Shown here: positions 8,236 to 15,354 of the stretch, piece by piece
How the letters are laid out: every line of letters begins with the position of its first letter
Numbering within the stretch: the stretch's first letter is position 1
From: JANWHQ01 sp963775275
GTDB lineage: Bacteria > Pseudomonadota > Alphaproteobacteria > Caulobacterales > Caulobacteraceae
Assembly: GCA_963775275.1 (NCBI GenBank)
Contig: CAVZII010000005.1
Coordinates: 3,534,001 to 3,598,000 of the forward strand
Reading direction: 5' to 3'
Length of the DNA: 64,000 nt
Translations under genes and position numbers: made by a program
Notes under the pieces: generated by a model
Told to the model about the DNA's origin: nothing
Seen by the model: only the letters and a program-made list of their open reading frames with translations
Database searches by the model: none

Positions 8236-9539
8236 AGCCCCATCCTGCGGCTGAAGTCCGAGACGCACGCCGGGTCCGTGAGGCCGCGGAACCGATCGAG
8301 GTTCGGGTAGCCGCGGGCGAAGGTCTGCGGCGACATCCGCGCGTCCTTGGCCGGATAGAGCCGTCCGCCCGCGGCCATCACAATGGCGTCCAGCCGCTCC
8401 AGCAGCGCGAGCGTCTCGGCGCCGCGGTTGGCGAAGTCCAGGGCCAGGGTCAGGCCCTCTCGAGGAAACGACAGGAGGCCCGGCGAGGCCAGCCCGCCGA
8501 ACCCCTTGAGCACCGCCAGGAACGAGGCGTGGCCGTCTGCGGCGATGACCTCGAGCATCTCGCGGATCGGCTCGCGTCCCGAGGCCTTGGGGATCACGCA
8601 CTGGTGCTGGAAGAACCCGCGCCGGCCGTAGAAGGCGTTCCAGCCCTCGATGGAGTCCAGCGGATGGAGCACCGGCGCGTAGGGCTGGCGCGTCCGTCCG
8701 GCGGTGATCACGCCCTTGTGGAACAGGGCCTCGTTGAACGCCCGCACCGTCAGCGGATGAAGCAGGCCGGAAAAGGTCTCGGCGCGCCAGAGCTTGCGGG
8801 TCCGGCGGGCGTGGGCGCGCAGGGGCCCGTCAGCCGCCCAGTCGGCCTGGGTCACGATCCCGCGGCCGAGCTCGCGCCCCCGCGCCGTGCCGTCGATCCA
8901 GGCGACGGTGTGCTCGGCGCTCGCCTCCCCGTCGGCGAGGGCGTCGCACAGCTCGTCCAGGCCTCCGCACGCCACGGTCCGGACGTCCAAGTCGGTGGAG
9001 GGGATGCGCTGCAGGCGCATGGTGACGTCCGCGATCACGCCGGTCAGGCCGAGGCCGCCGACGGTGGCGGCGAAGAGCTCGCCTTCGCGCCCCGGTCCGA
9101 TCTCGAGGCGGCCTTCGCCGGACCGCTCCAGGGTCATGCCCAGGACGTGGCGGCCGAACGTCCCCGCCGTGTGGTGGTTCTTGCCGTGGACGTCGTTGGC
9201 GACGGCGCCGCCGAGCGTCACGAAGCGCGTCCCCGGAACGACGGGCGGGAACCATCCGCGCGGGGCGAAGACCGCGATCAGCTCGTCCAGCGTCAGCCCG
9301 GCCTCGGCCGTCAGCACGCCCGTCTCAGGGTCGAAGGCCTTGAACCGGTCCAGCCGGGTCATGTCGACCAGCCGGCCCGAGAGGGCGAGGTCGCCATAGG
9401 AGCGTCGCGCCCCGAGTCCGAGGCGCGGGCCGGGGCCGGCCACGTCGGCCAGCTCGGCCGCGAAGCGCGGGCGGGCCACCAGGGCCCGGCGCCGCTCCAG
9501 GCGGCCCCATGCGCTGACGCGCTCCTCGGCGAAGCTCAT
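8232..9539 (-). CDS. DprE1-like FAD-linked oxidase
   Basis: A 435-aa flavoprotein of the vanillyl-alcohol-oxidase/PCMH class that aligns well with mycobacterial DprE1. Matching motifs are GLGARRSYGDLAL, PGTRFVTLGGAVANDVHGKN followed by HHTAGTFGRHV, ATVGGLGLTGVI, and AGGRLYPAKDAR with the conserved lysine. DprE1 oxidises the 2-OH of decaprenyl-phosphoryl-ribose. The position matching DprE1 Cys387 (in NICVDF) is Ala here (TLALDF). The start MSFAEERVSAWGR at ATG 9539 overlaps the UbiA-fusion stop, and its stop overlaps DprE2. This is the core of the lipid-sugar epimerisation module. Confidence 0.88.
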   Translation of the reverse strand: MSFAEERVSAWGRLERRRALVARPRFAAELADVAGPGPRLGLGARRSYGDLALSGRLVDMTRLDRFKAFDPETGVLTAEAGLTLDELIAVFAPRGWFPPVVPGTRFVTLGGAVANDVHGKNHHTAGTFGRHVLGMTLERSGEGRLEIGPGREGELFAATVGGLGLTGVIADVTMRLQRIPSTDLDVRTVACGGLDELCDALADGEASAEHTVAWIDGTARGRELGRGIVTQADWAADGPLRAHARRTRKLWRAETFSGLLHPLTVRAFNEALFHKGVITAGRTRQPYAPVLHPLDSIEGWNAFYGRRGFFQHQCVIPKASGREPIREMLEVIAADGHASFLAVLKGFGGLASPGLLSFPREGLTLALDFANRGAETLALLERLDAIVMAAGGRLYPAKDARMSPQTFARGYPNLDRFRGLTDPACVSDFSRRMGL

Positions 9540-11146
9540 GGCGTCGGCAGGCCGACGATCGCCGCGGCGAAACAGGCGGCGGTCAGGGCGCCCAGCATCA
9601 GGCTCTGACGGTCCTTGATGGCGAAGGCGACGGGATCGTCGTGCAGCTCGCCGCGTCCGCACAGGAGCCAGACACGGCCCAGCCACAGGAAGACGAAGAT
9701 GGGCGCGCCCCACAGGAAGGCCGGCGAGGCATAGACGCCCTCGGGCGTCGCGTCCTCGATCAGGTACATCACCAGCACGACGAGCGAGGCCGCCGCGGTC
9801 GCCGCGCCGAGCGCGGTCACCAGCGGCCCGTCCGCGCCCAGATAGCCGCGTCCCGCCGGGCCGAGATTGCCCGCCCGCGCGGCGCGGGCGATCTCGATCC
9901 CTCGCTTGGCGAGGCACAGCGACGAGAACAGGAACATGGAGAAGACCAGCAGCCAGGCTGAAAGCGTGGTCCCGGCCAGGATCGCGCCGAGCAGCAGGCG
10001 CATTGTGAACAGTCCCGCCAGGGTGACCACGTCGGCGATCGGCGCCCGTTTCAGGCCGAACGAATAGGCCAGCGTACCGACGCAATAGACGAGAACGGCG
10101 CCCAGCGCGGCCGGCCCGCCGGCGGCCAGCGCGGTCGTGAAGCCGGCCAGCAGGCCCAGCAGGCTGACGATGATGGCCGACTTCAGGGGGATGGCCCCGC
10201 TGGCCAGGGGCCGCTCGCGCTTGGACCAGTGGCGGCGGTCGTCCTCGAGGTCCGCCATGTCGTTGATCAGGTAGGTCGAGGAGGCGATCAGCCCCATCGC
10301 CAGCATGCCGAGCGCGCAGGCGCCCCAGGCGTGCGGATCGGAAATCCGGCCGCCCAGCAGCATGGGCGCGAAGACCAGGGCGTTCTTGGCCCACTGGTGC
10401 AGGCGGGCCGCGCGGGCCCAGACCTTCAGGCCCGCGGGCGCGCGGGAGGCCGAAGCCTCGAACGATGCGTCCTTCTGCAGGCTCCGGTGCAGCGCGCCGT
10501 CGACGCCGGCGTAGACCGCCGCGGCGGCGTCCCTCCACACCGGACGGTCGGCCGTGGAGTCGCCGGCATAGACGAAGCCGTCGGGGAAACGCGCCTTCAG
10601 CGCCTCGGCCTTGCGCCGGCCCTTCAGGTTCACGCGGCCGCCGCTGGCCATCACTTCGCGGATGAACGGGTAGCGCCGGCTGACCGCCTCGGCGATCCGG
10701 CGGTCGGCGGCGGTCGCCAGGTGCACGTGCCGGCCCTCGGCGTGGGCCTGGCGCGCATAGTCGGCGAGCGCCCGGTTCTCGGGCAGCAGGTCGACGTTGA
10801 TCTCGGTGTGCTCGGCCAGGCGCGCCTTGAGCACCGCGCGCCCCTGCACAAGCCAGACGAGCAGCATCGGCGCGTGCAGCGGGTTGCGCTTCACGAAGGC
10901 CAGCGCGCACTCCAGCAGCAGGTTCGACGCGATCAGAGAGCCGTCGAGATCCAGCACCAGGGGCAGGGCGGCCGGCGCGGACGCGGCCTCCGGCGGGGCG
11001 GCCTTGGCGGGCGCCAGCTCATCGATCGGCGGCAGCTTGAGGGATCGTAAAGGGGACACCGGGACCACGCAGGCTTTGGACGGGCGCCGGTCGGACCTTT
11101 GCGGCCCAAAGGTTGCGAAAATGCTCACGCGGGCGCGCGGCAGCAT
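9536..11146 (-). CDS. HAD phosphatase-UbiA prenyltransferase fusion (polyprenyl-P-phosphoribose synthase type)
   Basis: A two-domain membrane enzyme, up to 536 aa. The N-terminal HAD-like domain (about 60-250) has LVLDLDGSLIASN and the late GDSTADRPVW motif. The C-terminal UbiA domain (about 255-536) has the prenyl-diphosphate motif STYLINDMADLEDDRRH followed by KRERPLASG, and about eight helices. The closest functional parallel is Rv3806c, which joins decaprenyl phosphate to phosphoribosyl pyrophosphate; the HAD part would then remove the 5-phosphate. ATG 11146 leaves only 55 bp to the divergent GT87 gene and adds an Ala/Pro-rich leader, so a GTG at 11059 is an alternative start. It is the first gene of the operon. 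Confidence 0.85.
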   Translation of the reverse strand: MLPRARVSIFATFGPQRSDRRPSKACVVPVSPLRSLKLPPIDELAPAKAAPPEAASAPAALPLVLDLDGSLIASNLLLECALAFVKRNPLHAPMLLVWLVQGRAVLKARLAEHTEINVDLLPENRALADYARQAHAEGRHVHLATAADRRIAEAVSRRYPFIREVMASGGRVNLKGRRKAEALKARFPDGFVYAGDSTADRPVWRDAAAAVYAGVDGALHRSLQKDASFEASASRAPAGLKVWARAARLHQWAKNALVFAPMLLGGRISDPHAWGACALGMLAMGLIASSTYLINDMADLEDDRRHWSKRERPLASGAIPLKSAIIVSLLGLLAGFTTALAAGGPAALGAVLVYCVGTLAYSFGLKRAPIADVVTLAGLFTMRLLLGAILAGTTLSAWLLVFSMFLFSSLCLAKRGIEIARAARAGNLGPAGRGYLGADGPLVTALGAATAAASLVVLVMYLIEDATPEGVYASPAFLWGAPIFVFLWLGRVWLLCGRGELHDDPVAFAIKDRQSLMLGALTAACFAAAIVGLPTP

Positions 11147-11201
11147 CGTCTTAACCCTCTGCGGGCATGGTGCGTGCGGCGTAGTCTGGAGCTTTCCCCT
11201 G

Positions 11202-12479
11202 ATGCTGGATTGGCTTGACGCCCGCGTGACGCGTGAGCGGGTGCGGACCTACTCGATCATGCTGCTGGTGATGTACCTGCTGGGCGGGACGCTCTGGATC
11301 GCCAGCATGCGCCACCAGGTGGACCCGTTCGGCAAGCCGCTCGGCTACGACTTCATCACCTTCTATGGCGCCTCCGACCTGGCGCGGCACGGCGAGGCGG
11401 CGGCGGCCTACGACCCCGCCAAGCTCCTTCCGGCCGAGCGCGCCGCGGTGCCGGCCGACCGCAGCGTCTTCCTGTGGCACTACCCGCCGCCGTTCCAGCT
11501 GGTGACCGCGCCCTTGGCCTTCATGCCCTATCCGGTCGCCCTGGTCGCCTGGCTGCTGATCGGCCTGGGTCTCTACGTGGTGCTGCTGCGCAAGATGTCG
11601 GACCACCCGTGGACGCTCATCCTGGGGCTGGCGATGCCGGCGGTGTTCCTCAACGGCATGCACGGACAGAACGGCTATCTGAACACCGCCATACTGGGGC
11701 TCGGGCTGCTCCTGCTCGACCGCCGGCCGTGGGTCGCCGGCGCGATCCTGGGACTCCTGGTCTACAAGCCCCACCTCGGGGTGCTGCTGCCCCTGCTGCT
11801 CCTGGCGCAGGGCCGCTGGAAGTCGATCGGCGGGGCGGCGGCCTCGGCCCTGGCCATGTGCGCCGCAGCCTATCTCGTCTACGGCCCCGCGCCCTGGATC
11901 GCCTTCGTCGACAACCTGCCCAAGGTCCGGCTTCTACTGGAGAGCGGCTACCTGCCGTGGAACCTGATCCCCAGCGTGTTCGTCACCGCTGCGAGCCTCG
12001 GCGCGCCGATGGCTGTCGCCTATGCGGCGCACGCGGCCGTGGCGATTGTGCTCGCGGCGCTCGCCGTCCGCGCCTGGGCCAAGCCCGGGCCTCAGACGCT
12101 CAAGGTCGCGCTCGCGGTCCCGGCGATCATGGCGGTGAGCCCCTACTGCTTCACCTACGACCTGGTGCTCATGGCCATCCCGATCGGGCTGCTGGCCGAA
12201 TACGGGCGGACGAACGAGCTGCCGAGCGGGTCCAGGGCGGCCATGGTCCTGGCCTTCGCCGCGCCGCTGCTGTTCCTCGCCCTCTACCCCGTCATCCACG
12301 TCCAGCTGATGTCGCTGTCGGTCCTCGCCCTCTTCGCCGCGATCTGGCGAACGCTGGCGTTGAGCCGCGCACAGGCCGTGTCGGGGGACGTTTCCAGGGG
12401 CGACGTGCAGACCACGGCGGCGACCTATCGGGCCTTCCGGCCGGAGCCTAACCCCACGGCAGCTCGCGCTCGAGCCTGA
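11202..12479 (+). CDS. GT87 family (DUF2029) polyprenyl-phosphate-sugar glycosyltransferase
   Basis: A 425-aa GT-C-fold membrane protein with about ten helices. Helix 1 (YSIMLLVMYLLGG) is followed by a periplasmic loop with the acidic motif YDFITFYGASDLA, typical of GT87. This family includes AftC and PimE of mycobacteria, which use decaprenyl-phosphate-linked arabinose or mannose as donors. Its position, divergent from a DprE1/DprE2/UbiA/GtrA operon, suggests that it uses the product of that pathway outside the inner membrane. The acceptor is unknown. The last 32 bases overlap the convergent gene at 12448. Confidence 0.82.
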   Translation: MLDWLDARVTRERVRTYSIMLLVMYLLGGTLWIASMRHQVDPFGKPLGYDFITFYGASDLARHGEAAAAYDPAKLLPAERAAVPADRSVFLWHYPPPFQLVTAPLAFMPYPVALVAWLLIGLGLYVVLLRKMSDHPWTLILGLAMPAVFLNGMHGQNGYLNTAILGLGLLLLDRRPWVAGAILGLLVYKPHLGVLLPLLLLAQGRWKSIGGAAASALAMCAAAYLVYGPAPWIAFVDNLPKVRLLLESGYLPWNLIPSVFVTAASLGAPMAVAYAAHAAVAIVLAALAVRAWAKPGPQTLKVALAVPAIMAVSPYCFTYDLVLMAIPIGLLAEYGRTNELPSGSRAAMVLAFAAPLLFLALYPVIHVQLMSLSVLALFAAIWRTLALSRAQAVSGDVSRGDVQTTAATYRAFRPEPNPTAARARA

Positions 12480-12933
12480 CCTTGGGATCGCCGACCCATG
12501 GGGCGGTCTCGCGGTACCAGTGGGTGGCGGTCAGCTCCTTGAACTTCCACTCGCCGTCGACCTGGACGCACAGCGCGTCCCAGTGGCCGAGGATGAACAG
12601 GTAGAACTGGTTGAAGCCCTGCTCCAGCCGGTTGATCGTCCAGTAGACCTTGGCCCGGATGGCGTCGCCGTCCTTGGTGATGATGAAGTTGTTCGGCAGG
12701 TGCTGGCGACCCAGGTAGTTGTGCGGCATGCCGTACCAGATCTGGTGCAGCAGCTTCTGCATGGCCTCGCGACCCTGGCATCGGCCCTGGGGCTTGTGGT
12801 CGATCCAGCCGTCCTCGGTGAAGAGCCCGATGTAGCCTTCCTCGTCGCCGGTGTTCAGCGCCCAGCAGTACCTGGCGAACAGCTCCTGGATGTCGAGCCG
12901 CTCCTCGGGCGTGGGCTTGTCGGATCTGGGCAT
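12448..12933 (-). CDS. SnoaL/NTF2-like family protein
   Basis: A 161-aa cytosolic protein with the cone-shaped NTF2-like fold used by ring-hydroxylating dioxygenase beta subunits and polyketide cyclases. Visible family features are RLDIQELFARYCWALNTGD at the N-terminus, LFTEDGWIDH, the GREAMQKLL helix and the final strand WKFKELTATHWYRET. The catalytic role is unknown. ATG 12933 is clear. It is followed in the same direction by nothing within its operon and overlaps the tail of the GT87 gene convergently. Confidence 0.78.
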   Translation of the reverse strand: MPRSDKPTPEERLDIQELFARYCWALNTGDEEGYIGLFTEDGWIDHKPQGRCQGREAMQKLLHQIWYGMPHNYLGRQHLPNNFIITKDGDAIRAKVYWTINRLEQGFNQFYLFILGHWDALCVQVDGEWKFKELTATHWYRETAPWVGDPKVRLERELPWG

Positions 12934-12970
12934 GCGTTCCTCTGTCGGTTGGAAATGGGGCGGCGCGGTC

Positions 12971-13978
12971 CTAGCGGAGCCGCTCCAGGATCAGGATCGA
13001 AAGATCGCGCGTGGGGCGGAAGTCGGTCTTGTCCACTTCGAAGCGGGTGGGCCCGACCTTCCTGACGCCTTCGGCGCAGAAGCTGACCAGGGAATCGGGG
13101 CGGCCCTTGTCGACCACCAGGCGAAAGCTGCCGATGGGGCGGCGCCAGTTGGCGCCGGACGAGAGCACATAGTCGATGCGCTTCTCCACGAACGCTTGAC
13201 GGTCGGGCCCGGCCTCCCGCTTGGCCCTGGCCAGCGCCGCCATGAAGTCCTGGTCGATGCAGTACTTGCGCTGCATCGCGCGAAAGTCGCCGGACTTCAG
13301 GAAGTCCGCCAACTCCAGCGCCGTGCCCGCGGTCGCGCCGACGCTGGGCGTGTATTCGTGCTCGACCGCCAGCTCTCGTCCCGCGGGGAAGGTCTGGCGC
13401 CAGTAGTAGCTGGTCTTCAGCGTCCAGGTGGGCTGCAGGTGGTGCTCCCAGCCCTTGCCGGCGTCGTAGTCGTCGGGGATCGCCAGGTTCAGCTTCAAGA
13501 GGCGCTGCTGGATCGCCTTGGGCAGACGGTCGAGCGCGCGCGCCGTGGCGGGCAGGTGCGGCGCCAGGGGAACGCCGAGGCTCCGGAGCAGCGCCGTGCG
13601 GTCGACGCCGCCGCGAAAGACCCGCTGTTCGGCCCGGGCGGAGACCGGCCGGCCTTCGACCCGGGTGCGGAAGCCCAGGAAGTTCGCCGGATCTTCGGTG
13701 GGGACCGAGATGTTTTCGTCCGGTCCGGCGATGGTGATGTCCGGCATGGGGAAGGCGACCCAGACGGTCTGGGCCTTCGAGGTGGCGTTCAGGAACCTGT
13801 AGCGCACGCGGATCACCCCTTCGGAGATGAAGAGGTCCTCCGAACGCATGTCGATGCCCGGGTTGCGCACCAGCACCAGGCCGCCTTGCCTCAGCTCCGC
13901 GGAGCTGTCGTTGGCCAGGGCCGGCGCCGAGGAGATGGTCACGGCGAGCGCCGCTGCGATCAGCCAGGGTCTGCGCAT
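12971..13978 (-). CDS. DUF4424-type exported protein
   Basis: A 335-aa protein with a clear Sec signal peptide (MRRPWLIAAALAVTISSAPA, cut near Ala-Leu-Ala22). The mature part begins NDSSAELRQGGLVLVRNPGI, a hallmark of DUF4424 proteins, and contains RYRFLNATSKAQTVWVAFPM, a strand-rich region. Its function is not known to me. It would be periplasmic. It lies upstream of the NTF2-like gene on the same strand with a 37-bp gap, so cotranscription is possible. Confidence 0.72.
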   Translation of the reverse strand: MRRPWLIAAALAVTISSAPALANDSSAELRQGGLVLVRNPGIDMRSEDLFISEGVIRVRYRFLNATSKAQTVWVAFPMPDITIAGPDENISVPTEDPANFLGFRTRVEGRPVSARAEQRVFRGGVDRTALLRSLGVPLAPHLPATARALDRLPKAIQQRLLKLNLAIPDDYDAGKGWEHHLQPTWTLKTSYYWRQTFPAGRELAVEHEYTPSVGATAGTALELADFLKSGDFRAMQRKYCIDQDFMAALARAKREAGPDRQAFVEKRIDYVLSSGANWRRPIGSFRLVVDKGRPDSLVSFCAEGVRKVGPTRFEVDKTDFRPTRDLSILILERLR

Positions 13979-14122
13979 GGGTCTCGCCCTCCCGTCGCCA
14001 GCCTTTAGAGCATGCGCCGCCTGGATTGAACCGTCCGCGTCAGCGGCCCTCGGCCCCGGGAGCCGCCGTCCCGCTCCGGCTGCGACAACATGTCCAATCC
14101 GCGGCCTTGGCCGACTGAAATC

Positions 14123-14170
14123 CCTAACGTGTTATTCATTGCTTTGCCGCTAGACAAAGCAAAGCTTAGG
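14123..14170. promoter_or_regulatory. Nested inverted repeats upstream of the degenerate receiver gene
   Basis: TTGCTTTG (14139-14146) and CAAAGCAA (14155-14162) form an 8-bp stem with an 8-base spacer, nested inside CCTAA (14123-14127) and TTAGG (14166-14170). The stretch is AT-rich for this genome and lies about 80 bp before the receiver start, so it may be an operator or a leader structure. The rest of 13979-14251 shows nothing recognisable. Confidence 0.35.
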
Positions 14171-14251
14171 TCTGGTTCCAGAAAGGGGCTGGGCTACATC
14201 ACCGGTTCTTCCCTCGGGGGCGGAAGGATCGGGTGCAGCCTGTCGTCCGCG

Positions 14252-14860
14252 ATGTCCAAGTTCGACCCCAAGGCCTGGATCAATCTGGAGAAGGCCCAGC
14301 TTCTCCTGCTGGACGACCATATCGAAGGCACGATTGTGCTGGCCCAGATCGCGTCCGCCTTCGGCGTGCGCAAGTTCTTCAAGGCCAAGTCCATCGACGA
14401 GGCCAAGGAGATCGCGCTCCACGAGGAGCTGCACCTGATCCTTGCAAATGCGAACCTCAAGTCCTCCAGCGCCTACGACTTCATCCACTGGCTCAGGCGC
14501 GCGAAGATCGAGCCCAACTCCTTCACGCCGATCATCCTGATCACCGGCCACACCCAGCTGTCCAACATCAGGCGCGCGCGCGACTGCGGCGCCAACTTCG
14601 TCATGGCCAAGCCCGTGAGCCCCGCGGCCCTGCTCGAACGCATCGGTTTCGTTGCGCGCGAGAAGAAGCCGTTCGTGAGCTGCGGCGACTACCTGGGCCC
14701 GGATCGCCGGTTCCACGACGTAGGCCCCCCGCCGGGGATCGCCGGCCGGCGGCACGACGACAAGGCTCTGGAGATGGACGAGGCGGAGGGTGACGGCGAG
14801 GCCGCAGGCCTGGATGCGTTCGCAGAGATGGCCCCACTTGCGCAAGGAAAACAACGATGA
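14252..14860 (+). CDS. Degenerate receiver-domain protein (pseudo-response regulator)
   Basis: A 202-aa protein. Residues about 15-135 have the receiver fold: LLLLDDHIEGTIVLAQ with the acidic pair Asp21/Asp22, IILITGHT with the switch Thr, and VMAKPVSPAALLERI with the conserved Lys. The expected phospho-acceptor aspartate is replaced by Asn66 (LILANANL), so ordinary phosphorylation is unlikely. A hydrophilic acidic tail of about 60 residues follows. An upstream ATG at 14090 would add 54 unconvincing residues; I chose ATG 14252. The stop overlaps the start of an HPt-like gene (ATGA), so the two are coupled and may work together. Confidence 0.75.
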   Translation: MSKFDPKAWINLEKAQLLLLDDHIEGTIVLAQIASAFGVRKFFKAKSIDEAKEIALHEELHLILANANLKSSSAYDFIHWLRRAKIEPNSFTPIILITGHTQLSNIRRARDCGANFVMAKPVSPAALLERIGFVAREKKPFVSCGDYLGPDRRFHDVGPPPGIAGRRHDDKALEMDEAEGDGEAAGLDAFAEMAPLAQGKQR

Positions 14861-15330
14861 GCGCTGCGGTCTTCATTCCATGGGAGAACCGGCTCGCCAA
14901 GGTCATGAGGAAGCCGGGCGGGGTCAGGGTCGAGGACGCGCTGCAACGCGCCGATGAGAACCTCGAGGACATCCGCGAGGAGTGCCTCGCCTCAGTCGAC
15001 GAGCAGCTGGACCAGATCGAACGCATGGCGCGCGAGGCCGGCGCCAGCCCCACCGAGCCCGCGAGCCTGGCGATCTACCAGCTCTCCAACGACATCCATG
15101 CCGTCGCCGGCGTGTTCGGCCTGACCGAGCTCGGCCACGCCGCCTTCAGCCTGTGCGAGTTGGTGGACCGCCTGCGCGCCCGCGGCCGCTGGAGCCAACC
15201 GGCCGTGGAAGTCCACCTGTCCGCGTTCAGGCTGCTGCGCAACCCTGACGGAGCCACCGACCGCTCCGCCGTTCTGGACGGGCTGCGCCGGGTGACCGAA
15301 CACGTGCCCGTCGCCCCGATCGAAGACTGA
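14857..15330 (+). CDS. HPt-like histidine phosphotransfer domain protein
   Basis: A 157-aa, mostly helical protein. The stretch NDIHAVAGVFGLTELGHAAF (about 78-98) matches the HPt core, with candidate phospho-His81 followed by the small-residue/Gly pattern and a second helix ending CELVDRL. The N-terminal 50 residues are highly charged. HPt proteins pass phosphate between receiver domains or bind them. Its translational coupling to a receiver that lacks the acceptor Asp makes a binding or regulatory role plausible. No kinase is adjacent. Family confidence is moderate, because it rests on one motif and the helical pattern. Confidence 0.6.
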   Translation: MSAAVFIPWENRLAKVMRKPGGVRVEDALQRADENLEDIREECLASVDEQLDQIERMAREAGASPTEPASLAIYQLSNDIHAVAGVFGLTELGHAAFSLCELVDRLRARGRWSQPAVEVHLSAFRLLRNPDGATDRSAVLDGLRRVTEHVPVAPIED

Positions 15331-15354
15331 CCGGGTCGCCCCCGGCGCTCGACC

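Noticed and set aside
8232..10910. An 892-aa oxidase fusion
   Set aside because: Upstream of ATG 9539 the frame gives low-complexity Arg/Ala sequence, while the other frame encodes a clear UbiA domain that ends at 9536.
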